NCBI GenBank assembly: GCA_014190015.1
Contig: BJFT01000008.1
Coordinates: forward strand, 1-43,473
Source: Actinomycetes bacterium
GTDB taxonomy: Bacteria; Actinomycetota; Actinomycetes; Nanopelagicales; Nanopelagicaceae
Length of the DNA: 43,473 nt
Direction: 5' to 3'
Shown here: one piece after another, positions 36,182-42,121 of the stretch
Numbering within the stretch: position 1 is the stretch's first letter
Layout of the letters: each line of letters begins with the position of its first letter
Position numbers and translations under genes: made by a program
Notes under the pieces: generated by a model
What the model was told of the DNA's origin: nothing
The model's database searches: none
What the model saw: only the letters and a program-made list of their open reading frames with translations

Positions 36182-37512
36182 TTCTTGATCTGACCTCGGC
36201 AACCATCTGTCTTAGGTTTTACTACTGGCTTCTTTGTTGGCTTAGGAGTTGGTGTCGTTAAAGCTTGCTCAATAGTTATGGTAATTGGTTGCGATGAAGT
36301 GGCGTGTGTTTCTGAGTTATCTTCAAAAACAATCGTTCCGTTCCAGACTCCGGCAGGTATTCCTGCAACCGAGAGAGTCCATGAACCGCTGGTTGCGCGT
36401 TCTGCTCTCTGCTTGAGAGAAACCCCCATTGGATTTGCTGGATCTTGAACAAACTTCACAGTGCCCGTTACTACTGGTTCGAGAGTTGGACGCATAACAT
36501 CGACATCAACAACTAGCGGTCGATTGGTATTACTAAAGGTCACAGATTTAATAGTCATAAAACTTGGTTCGCCTACAGGCATGAAATCTGCAGGCTCTGG
36601 TATCCATGAACCCTTGCGCAATGAAGCAAATGCATCAGGTGTTCCTCTAAATACATTGAGATCTAATCTGGAACCCGGCACCCCATACTTAGGTGCAATT
36701 CCACATGAGGTGTACTGCCACATAGTCCACTGTGCTTTGCAATTTGCTGCAGTCCATGAGTGCACATAACAACCACTATTTTTCATACCGGGATGATTTG
36801 TTGGCACCGCTGGATCGATTCCATATTGCGCTAGCCAGAGTGGGTATTGGGCTAATTCAGGACTGCGCTTCATTGAGCTTTCAAGAAAATTTGAGTACGA
36901 ATAAAGAATCGGCTTGCGTCCAGTTTTTTGCCAGATTTCACGTAAAAAAGTTTCAGACCACGTAGTCACAGTATTTCGCGATGCATATTTAGAGCAGCTG
37001 CCACTTGAACGGTATTGAACGCACTTATTTTCTATATCTAGTGCAACTGGAAGATCTTTTTCAGTTAAACCACCAATTGATGCAATGCGCCATAAAACTT
37101 TTTGTGCCTGTACTTGAGCATCTTTAATCACCAAGGTTTTTGTTGGCACATTAGGCAACACTGCGTAGTGATAAAAACCTGTATAGATACCTGCAGCGTG
37201 CGCTGCTTCACGATCAATCTTGAGCCACTTACGGGCAAGCGCGTCGGCTTCATCCCGAGTATCTGATCCCTTGATCATCACAAAATTTAAACCAGCTTCA
37301 CGCATCTTTTTAAAGTTAATGAGTTTTCCATTTGGATGCTGCCATCTACTGATGTCGGCGCCATGAATACGTGAGCCCGGTCCCTTTAATTCAATTGCCG
37401 CCAGAGGACCAGCGTCATTGATCACTGGAACTTCATTTGCATGGGCTGAAACAAAGCCATTTGAAAATACCGCAAAGAGTGCAATTGCAATGATCAGAGT
37501 TTTGTTTTTCAT
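36178..37512 (-). CDS. Secreted GH25-type lysozyme (muramidase)
   Basis: A 444-residue exported protein. The signal peptide runs to about VSAHA (residues 1-25). The glycoside hydrolase 25 domain has its acidic residues in GADISRWQHP (Asp53) and ALDIEN (Asp159, Glu161), plus YTGFYHYAV and WLAQYG typical of the barrel. Four or more cysteines may form disulfides. A C-terminal Ig-like domain and a Pro/Thr/Lys-rich tail (TPTPKPTKKPVVKPK) could bind or cross the wall. Likely cell-wall turnover. It overlaps the small upstream gene by four bases. Confidence 0.92.
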   Translation of the reverse strand: MKNKTLIIAIALFAVFSNGFVSAHANEVPVINDAGPLAAIELKGPGSRIHGADISRWQHPNGKLINFKKMREAGLNFVMIKGSDTRDEADALARKWLKIDREAAHAAGIYTGFYHYAVLPNVPTKTLVIKDAQVQAQKVLWRIASIGGLTEKDLPVALDIENKCVQYRSSGSCSKYASRNTVTTWSETFLREIWQKTGRKPILYSYSNFLESSMKRSPELAQYPLWLAQYGIDPAVPTNHPGMKNSGCYVHSWTAANCKAQWTMWQYTSCGIAPKYGVPGSRLDLNVFRGTPDAFASLRKGSWIPEPADFMPVGEPSFMTIKSVTFSNTNRPLVVDVDVMRPTLEPVVTGTVKFVQDPANPMGVSLKQRAERATSGSWTLSVAGIPAGVWNGTIVFEDNSETHATSSQPITITIEQALTTPTPKPTKKPVVKPKTDGCRGQIKN

Positions 37513-37775
37513 GCCAACTCTTCAATCACAACATCAAGCCCAAAAACTTCGTTAATTGCAGAAGCAAGAACCTCTTTATGTTTTGGTCGCACCGCTTGAT
37601 ATTCGTGACTTGATGCAAACTTACGTGCATCTGAGAAATCTAAAGTCAGCACGTTGTTCTCAAAAGACGCAAGACGAGCATCGAAGAAAACCAACCAAGC
37701 TATTCGATCGTTGGATTCGAGCAGGTCTAATACTTCATTCCACCTAGAACGAAGAGTGCCCAGATCGGTATCCAT
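37509..37775 (-). CDS. Short protein resembling the C-terminal domain of DNA polymerase III tau/gamma
   Basis: An 88-residue soluble protein. The pattern LRSRWNEVLDLLESNDRIAWLVFFD, then FENNVLTLDFSDARKF, then AINEVFGLDVVIEEL, resembles the small alpha/beta domain found near the end of actinobacterial DnaX. Here it stands alone without the AAA+ clamp-loader part. The resemblance is by eye only. TATCGT lies seven bases before the ATG, so the start looks leaderless. Its stop overlaps the GH25 start (ATGA), so translation is coupled to a secreted lysozyme, an odd pairing. Confidence 0.7.
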   Translation of the reverse strand: MDTDLGTLRSRWNEVLDLLESNDRIAWLVFFDARLASFENNVLTLDFSDARKFASSHEYQAVRPKHKEVLASAINEVFGLDVVIEELA

Positions 37776-37782
37776 TTCGCGG

Positions 37783-37788
37783 ACGATA
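37783..37788 (-). promoter_or_regulatory. -10 hexamer of leaderless promoter for the DnaX-tail-like gene
   Basis: TATCGT on the minus strand is seven bases before the ATG at 37775. There is no Shine-Dalgarno. Confidence 0.5.
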
Positions 37789-37798
37789 CCTGATTACC

Positions 37799-38041
37799 TT
37801 AAACAACCACCTCTTCTAATCCTGTGAGAAAAGCAAGAGTTAATAGAACTCTCATATTGCTGCTTACGTGAGGACAGATATCGAAAGTGCGAGCAATTCT
37901 GCCGACCATCTGCTCAACAGATTTTTCGGTAACAAAGTGAAGCCGTGCAATTTCAGCATTACTCATTCCCTGGGCAAGCATCGAAAGTGTCTCGCGTTGG
38001 AGCAGAGTTAAGAGTGGAAAGTCTGTTGAGTAAATACTCAT
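37799..38041 (-). CDS. Stand-alone LuxR-type helix-turn-helix protein
   Basis: An 80-residue protein that is essentially only a GerE/LuxR DNA-binding domain: LLTLLQRETLSMLAQGMSNAEIARLHFVTEKSVEQMVGRIARTFDI follows the canonical L-T-x-R-E...G-x-S-N-x-E-I-A...S...K-V-x-x-H-x-x-x-I pattern with variations. There is no receiver or ligand-binding domain. A perfect 15-bp palindrome sits two bases before the ATG, suggesting autoregulation. The target genes are unknown. Actinobacteria have comparable small proteins, but I do not assign a symbol. Confidence 0.8.
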   Translation of the reverse strand: MSIYSTDFPLLTLLQRETLSMLAQGMSNAEIARLHFVTEKSVEQMVGRIARTFDICPHVSSNMRVLLTLAFLTGLEEVVV

Positions 38042-38043
38042 AA

Positions 38044-38058
38044 GTGACTGTAAGTCAC
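38044..38058. promoter_or_regulatory. Palindrome over the start of the LuxR-type gene
   Basis: GTGACT-GTA-AGTCAC is a perfect inverted repeat ending two bases before the ATG at 38041. It overlaps a TACAGT (38047-38052, minus) that could be the -10. A bound regulator would block transcription or leaderless initiation. Confidence 0.6.
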
Positions 38059-38097
38059 CTTTTACTCAAAAGGAAGAGATTAGTCGCCGTGTTTATC

Positions 38098-38943
38098 CTA
38101 TTTAAGAATTTGGGAGATAACTGAGCGTAACTCAGGAATTATTGATTCAGCAGAAATCGGTCCACCGCGTGATGCGCTCTTTGCTGCGTTTGCATGGATT
38201 AATGCAGCCGTTGCAGCCAGTGAAGCCAAGTAATTTGAATCATTTAATACTTCGATGAGATGTGTAGCAACTAATGCTCCGAGAATTCCTGCAAGAACAT
38301 CACCGGTTCCTGCTGCTGCAAGCCATGGCGTTGCGACAGGAAGTTCGATTAATTCTGATTCATTTGCAACGTATGTGCGTGATCCTTTGAGAAGTACTGT
38401 CACGCCCAAAGTTTTTGCAGCAGTCATTGCCCACTTCTTTGGATTACCTTCGATTGCTTCGGCTGTCACCGAAACTCCACGTGAATTAAGCAAACGTGCG
38501 AGTTCGCCACTGTGGGGTGTAATCACTGTTGGTTGTTCAAGTTGTCCTGCCAATTTCAAAGCACCAGCATCTAGCACCGTTGGTACTCCTTGAATTTTTA
38601 ATGATTTGAAATTGCGATAACGAATCCAAGTAGTAAGTGAAGAGTACTTACGCGCATCTATGCCTGAACCAACTATCCATGCAGAGACATTTCCTGGATG
38701 ACATACAACAGAAGGAGTCTGGTGTAGTACTAAATGATCAAGACCGCTGGATGCATAAAAGCGAATCATTCCTACACCTGTTGCAGCTGCAGCCGAAGTT
38801 GTAAGAACTGACGCACCTGGATATTGCGCAGAACCAGTAATTACGCCAAGTACTCCGCGCGAATATTTGTTATCGAGATCGCTAGGAACAGCGATGCACT
38901 TCTTTGCATCTTTAGTGCTCCATTTTTTAACAACTGTTGTCAT
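38098..38943 (-). CDS. nnrD: ADP-dependent (S)-NAD(P)H-hydrate dehydratase
   Basis: Repairs damaged hydrated NAD(P)H using ADP. The 281 residues cover only the YjeF C-terminal, ribokinase-like domain: KYSRGVLGVITGSAQYPGA, TPHSGELARLL, VLLKGSRTYVA and the catalytic GTGDVLAGILGALV. The epimerase (YjeF N) domain present in many bacterial fusions is missing and no separate epimerase is in the window. The ATG at 38943 lies one base after the mature end of tRNA-Met on the same strand, with no Shine-Dalgarno, so its mRNA probably comes from tRNA processing. Confidence 0.93.
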   Translation of the reverse strand: MTTVVKKWSTKDAKKCIAVPSDLDNKYSRGVLGVITGSAQYPGASVLTTSAAAATGVGMIRFYASSGLDHLVLHQTPSVVCHPGNVSAWIVGSGIDARKYSSLTTWIRYRNFKSLKIQGVPTVLDAGALKLAGQLEQPTVITPHSGELARLLNSRGVSVTAEAIEGNPKKWAMTAAKTLGVTVLLKGSRTYVANESELIELPVATPWLAAAGTGDVLAGILGALVATHLIEVLNDSNYLASLAATAALIHANAAKSASRGGPISAESIIPELRSVISQILK

Positions 38944-38944
38944 G

Positions 38945-39018
38945 TGGGGCGGGTCGGGCTCGAACCGACGACGACGGAATTATGAGTTCCGGGCTCTAAC
39001 CAACTGAGCTACCGCCCC
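38945..39018 (-). tRNA. tRNA-Met (CAT), probably elongator
   Basis: On the minus strand: acceptor GGGGCGG/CCGCCCC, D-arm with AGTTGGTTA, anticodon stem CGGAA/TTCCG, loop CTCATAA (anticodon CAT at 38982-38984), T-arm with GGTTCGAGCC, discriminator A, no encoded CCA. The D-arm and ACTCATAAT loop resemble elongator Met; an Ile tRNA with modified CAT anticodon cannot be fully excluded. A TAAGAT a few bases upstream is a plausible -10. Confidence 0.93.
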
Positions 39019-39048
39019 TTCACTGCTGTTGAATCTTACTTTTAATTC

Positions 39049-39354
39049 TTAATCCCTAGAAATTCCGCGCCTGCCCAGGTATTCCCAAATACCCATTACG
39101 CCAAGAATTAAGGCAAAACCAAAGAGCAGATCTTCAGCCGGTGCAGATGCTATTCGAAGTCCGAATATTGCATCAGGGCTATACATAACTATATTTCGAG
39201 AAGTTAGCCACCAATTAGTTAGTAATTGAAATGGCAAGATGATTGCATAAGAAGCCCAAAATGCACGGCGCTTTAAAAGCGGTTGGCTGGACACAGTTAA
39301 ATCAATAATGATTGCAATGATTGCCGCAGCAATTGCGATTTGGCTATATGTCAT
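39049..39354 (-). CDS. crtYd: Lycopene cyclase domain protein (CrtYd-type subunit)
   Basis: A 101-residue membrane protein with three hydrophobic helices and the lycopene-cyclase-domain signature SAPAEDLLFGF. Actinobacterial carotenoid cyclases of this kind are heterodimers of two small homologous subunits. This is the downstream one and overlaps its partner by 11 bases. It cyclises lycopene ends, giving beta-carotene or C50 end groups; beta-carotene would be the precursor of retinal for the heliorhodopsin at 17 kb. No other crt genes are here. Confidence 0.9.
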   Translation of the reverse strand: MTYSQIAIAAAIIAIIIDLTVSSQPLLKRRAFWASYAIILPFQLLTNWWLTSRNIVMYSPDAIFGLRIASAPAEDLLFGFALILGVMGIWEYLGRRGISRD

Positions 39355-39676
39355 AGCGCTGCTTCCAATGCTTATTTACTGTGGTGACAGCTTCGATTGT
39401 CATTAGCGCAGCGAGCGGAATTATGGTGAAAAAGAGAAATTCTTCGAGAGGAATATCAAATGGTCCGTAGATGCCGAGTGTTTGCTTGCGATCAAAAAAC
39501 CAGTGACCTTGCTTGATTGCGTAAGCATCCCAAATTAAAAAGAGCAGCGAAACTGGTGCAATGCTCAGGGCAGCTCTTTTAATTCGGCGGAGTACGCCAA
39601 CTTTAAGGACAATTTCTAGCCAGAATGATCCGCAGATCACAAAGAGCAACATCGCCATGTATGAAAACTTGAGCAC
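39344..39676 (-). CDS. crtYc: Lycopene cyclase domain protein (CrtYc-type subunit)
   Basis: I chose GTG 39676 (110 residues) because GAGAAG lies seven bases upstream. TTG 39682 and ATG 39658 are alternatives; the long frame to 39769 runs into the divergent peptidase gene and is unlikely. Three membrane helices and the motif FDIPLEEFLFF identify the first half of the split lycopene cyclase. The ATG of crtYd lies 11 bases inside its 3' end, so the subunits are translationally coupled and made in equal amounts. Confidence 0.88.
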   Translation of the reverse strand: MLKFSYMAMLLFVICGSFWLEIVLKVGVLRRIKRAALSIAPVSLLFLIWDAYAIKQGHWFFDRKQTLGIYGPFDIPLEEFLFFTIIPLAALMTIEAVTTVNKHWKQRYDI

Positions 39677-39703
39677 ATACAATCTTCTCACAAGGTGATG
39701 CGA

Positions 39704-39709
39704 TAACCT
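39704..39709 (+). promoter_or_regulatory. -10 hexamer of leaderless M23-peptidase promoter
   Basis: TAACCT is seven bases before the ATG at 39717. The intergenic space shared with divergent crtYc is only about 40 bases. Confidence 0.55.
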
Positions 39710-39716
39710 CGGCAGT

Positions 39717-40313
39717 ATGTTTAGACGCACTGCATTAATCGTTGCAATATTGCTCACAGCCACCATCACCCCTGCGGTGGCAGCTCCGAACTATGTGTTT
39801 CCAGTCCCTGATTGCAAGGTCAACTATGCACGTGCCCACCACGATTATCCGGCCACCGATATTTTGGCTAATAAAGGGTGCAAGTTTGTTTCACCCGTTG
39901 AAGGCGTCGTTGATGAAGTAAATCGCACAGATAACTGGAGCGGTAAAACTAATTTAGGTATTGATCGTGGGGGATTGTATGTCTCCGTGATTGGCACAGA
40001 TGGAGTGCGCTATTACGGATCACACTTGCGCACAATTGTGAGAAGCATCGAGCCTGGTGTGGCAGTTAAGGCAGGACAAATACTTGGAACAATTGGAAGC
40101 ACCGGCAGCGCTCGCGGAACTGCGCCACATCTTCACTTTGGAATTTCTTGGCCAACACCATCACAACCAAATGTATGGTGGGTACGTCGCGGAGTTGTAT
40201 TGCCGTGGAAGTATTTAGAAGCATGGAATCAAGGAAAAGATTTATCTCCTGCAAAAGCTGTTGCTGCCCAATTAGCAAAAGTTGGCGAGATTCCGCCACC
40301 GCCTAAAAAATAA
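39717..40313 (+). CDS. Secreted M23-family (LytM-like) metallopeptidase
   Basis: A 198-residue exported endopeptidase. A signal peptide ends near PAVAAPN (residue 23). The catalytic zinc motif is complete: HHDYPATDI (His and Asp ligands) and HLHFGIS. Between them the beta-sheet core contains the G-V-V-D-E-V and GSTGSARGTAPHLHF segments. It likely cuts peptide cross-links during wall growth. Two cysteines (DCKVNY and GCKF) flank the first zinc ligands and could form a disulfide. A strong terminator follows. Confidence 0.93.
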   Translation: MFRRTALIVAILLTATITPAVAAPNYVFPVPDCKVNYARAHHDYPATDILANKGCKFVSPVEGVVDEVNRTDNWSGKTNLGIDRGGLYVSVIGTDGVRYYGSHLRTIVRSIEPGVAVKAGQILGTIGSTGSARGTAPHLHFGISWPTPSQPNVWWVRRGVVLPWKYLEAWNQGKDLSPAKAVAAQLAKVGEIPPPPKK

Positions 40314-40316
40314 GAA

Positions 40317-40354
40317 TAAAAAAATCCCCGGTACTTTCGCACCGGGGATTTTTA
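40317..40354. terminator. Bidirectional intrinsic terminator
   Basis: The stem AATCCCCGGT / ACCGGGGATT (40323-40332 with 40341-40350) has an eight-base loop, extended by A-run and T-run flanks. It ends the M23 gene on the plus strand and cspA on the minus strand. Confidence 0.92.
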
Positions 40355-40373
40355 GTAAAGCTAGTTAGTGTTA

Positions 40374-40577
40374 TTAGGCAGGGTTTACTGCATCAGCCTG
40401 AGGACCCTTTGGACCCTGTACGACCTCAAATGAAACTGCCTGACCCTCTTCAAGGGACTTGTAACCGTTTCCTTGAATTGCTGAGTAGTGAACGAATACA
40501 TCTTGTCCGCCACCATCAACTGCAATGAAACCGAAACCCTTTTCAGAGTTGAACCACTTAACTGTGCCTGTTGCCAT
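40374..40577 (-). CDS. cspA: Cold-shock protein (CspA family)
   Basis: A 67-residue single-domain RNA/DNA chaperone. RNP1 KGFGFI and RNP2 VFVHYSAI are intact, with the usual start [17 protein letters not shown] and the end [12 protein letters not shown]. It melts secondary structure in mRNA. An AAGGAAAAG precedes the ATG. A long upstream region (40578 to about 40790) with a 9-bp hairpin close to the Shine-Dalgarno suggests the structured leader typical of csp genes. Confidence 0.97.
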   Translation of the reverse strand: MATGTVKWFNSEKGFGFIAVDGGGQDVFVHYSAIQGNGYKSLEEGQAVSFEVVQGPKGPQADAVNPA

Positions 40578-40603
40578 GTTTTTACTTTTCCTTCGATATG
40601 TGG

Positions 40604-40626
40604 GTGTTTAAGAAATCCTTAAACAC
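40604..40626 (-). promoter_or_regulatory. Hairpin in cspA 5' leader
   Basis: The inverted repeat GTGTTTAAG / CTTAAACAC has a 9-bp stem and five-base loop, and lies about 27 bases before the cspA start. AT-rich, so it would melt easily; it may be a thermo-responsive or stabilising leader element. The rest of 40627-40843 shows no gene I can support, only a 12-bp palindrome (CATGTGAACATG, 40656-40667). Confidence 0.5.
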
Positions 40627-40843
40627 GGTCTTCCTCTTGCGCCAGCGATACCGAGCATGTGAACATGAAACGGGTACTGATTAAGCGTCCGACTAAGGAA
40701 AAGAGTACCTGCTACTGGTTGGTTCACCTAAAGCGGGACTAGACAGTTGAGCGCAACAGGAGCACAATTTAGGCAATAACTCCTGCAAGCGCTGGTGGAC
40801 TGGGGAAGGTCGCATCAAGAGCGCACCTTGCTAGGAGATTTAA

Positions 40844-41323
40844 ATGCTTACTCGTGGATCCCTTTATATCCATTCCTGCCCGTCTGCCTTAAAACACCAT
40901 GTCGAATGGTCGCTTCAATCCATCCTGGGCAAAGGGATTTCGCTCTCATGGCGCACACAACCATTGATGGCTGGCACATACCGAGCAGAAATCACCTGGC
41001 GCGAGAAAACAAGTAAGTGTGCAGAGATAGCAACAGCTCTTCGTTCATGGCACTACGTGCGATTTGAAGTTCGCGATGAGTCAGAAAACGGCGGAGATTT
41101 CTATCGCTTCACACCAGATCTTGGAATCCATCGCGCAAGTATTGATGGAGCCGGATCTATTTTGATAAATGAAAACCAAATTACCGCAGCACTCGATAAG
41201 AGTTTTGATGAGGAAGCACTTCGTGCCGCACTGGAAAGTGCACTGGGTACTAAGTGGGAACTCGAACTCGAGCCGCTGCGGGCAGTTGATATGAATGAGC
41301 GCTCGCACTTGCAAGCAATTTGA
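40844..41323 (+). CDS. DUF3145 family protein
   Basis: A 159-residue protein conserved across Actinobacteria. The opening TRGSLYIHSCPSALKHHVEW, the segment WRTQPLMAGTYRAEITW and the later FTPDLGIHRASIDGAGSILINENQI follow the family pattern, and it ends in a helical part. The function is unknown; no catalytic motif is visible. A good AGGAG lies six bases before the ATG. It is followed by the SIMPL gene in the same direction. Confidence 0.9.
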   Translation: MLTRGSLYIHSCPSALKHHVEWSLQSILGKGISLSWRTQPLMAGTYRAEITWREKTSKCAEIATALRSWHYVRFEVRDESENGGDFYRFTPDLGIHRASIDGAGSILINENQITAALDKSFDEEALRAALESALGTKWELELEPLRAVDMNERSHLQAI

Positions 41324-41352
41324 TTAACAGAAAATTCACAGAAGAAAAGAGT

Positions 41353-41358
41353 TAGAAT
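41353..41358 (+). promoter_or_regulatory. -10 hexamer of leaderless SIMPL-gene promoter
   Basis: TAGAAT is six bases before the ATG at 41365. There is no Shine-Dalgarno. Confidence 0.6.
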
Positions 41359-41364
41359 AAGCAC

Positions 41365-42120
41365 ATGAGCATAAACAATCCGCAATCCGCAATCGAGCGT
41401 ACAAAGTCAATTACATTAATCGTTGTTGCCGTAATCATGGCAGTCGCGGTCGGCGGTGGATTAGTACAAGTAGGTGCAGGTTTTGCATCTCGCTCCAATA
41501 GCGGCATCACTGTCACCGGTTCTGCAAAGACAGAAGCAGTTGCAGACAATGTTGTGTGGACACTTAATGCGTCACAAACAAGTGCCAATGTTGCAGATGC
41601 AGTGCGCAAAGTCGGCTCAGATGTTGAAGCTCTCACAAACTATTTAACAAAGGGTGGCGTTCCAGCGGATGCGCTAACACTCGGCGCAGTTTCAACATAT
41701 GCCAACCAGGAGTACAGCAATGGAAATAACACAGGACGCATCCTTAATTACGTTGCTAATCGCGACCTTACGGTTCGCTCAAAAGATGTAGAACTAATCT
41801 CTCGCTTAAGCCAGGGAATCGGTGCGCTCTTGCAGACAGGCGTAAACGTTAATAACTACGGCCCGCAGTATTACGTCAGCACTCTTCCAGATCTTCGCCC
41901 ACAATTATTGGCAGAGGCCATGAAGGATGCGCAAGTTCGCGCAAAGGCAATGACTGATGCAGTCGGTGGTGGAGTTGGACAAGTTCTAGCCGTTAAGAGT
42001 GGTGTCATTCAAGTGACTACTCCTGATTCAACGATGACTGCCGATGTCGGTGCCTATGACACAAGCACAATTCAAAAGACTGTGACAGCAACTGTCTCAG
42101 TAACTTTTAAGACAAAGTAA
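41365..42120 (+). CDS. SIMPL-domain (DUF541) protein
   Basis: A 251-residue protein with one N-terminal membrane helix (SITLIVVAVIMAVAVGGGLVQVG) and an extracytoplasmic SIMPL domain. The family pattern GITVTGSAKTEAVADNVVWTLN, later DALTLGAVSTYANQEYS and the central helix AEAMKDAQVRAKAMTDAVGG are clear. Such proteins form oligomeric assemblies outside the membrane, often with unknown function; BP26 of Brucella is a relative. It ends one base before the convergent carboxylase gene. Confidence 0.9.
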   Translation: MSINNPQSAIERTKSITLIVVAVIMAVAVGGGLVQVGAGFASRSNSGITVTGSAKTEAVADNVVWTLNASQTSANVADAVRKVGSDVEALTNYLTKGGVPADALTLGAVSTYANQEYSNGNNTGRILNYVANRDLTVRSKDVELISRLSQGIGALLQTGVNVNNYGPQYYVSTLPDLRPQLLAEAMKDAQVRAKAMTDAVGGGVGQVLAVKSGVIQVTTPDSTMTADVGAYDTSTIQKTVTATVSVTFKTK

Positions 42121-42121
42121 C

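Noticed and set aside
39683-39769. N-terminal extension of CrtYc
   Set aside because: It would run through the promoter and start of the divergent M23 gene; a GTG with good Shine-Dalgarno spacing lies downstream.
40665-40742. 25-codon basic frame (MKRVLIKRPTKEK...) in the cspA/DUF3145 gap
   Set aside because: No Shine-Dalgarno and no -10 at the leaderless spacing; a frame this short is expected by chance.
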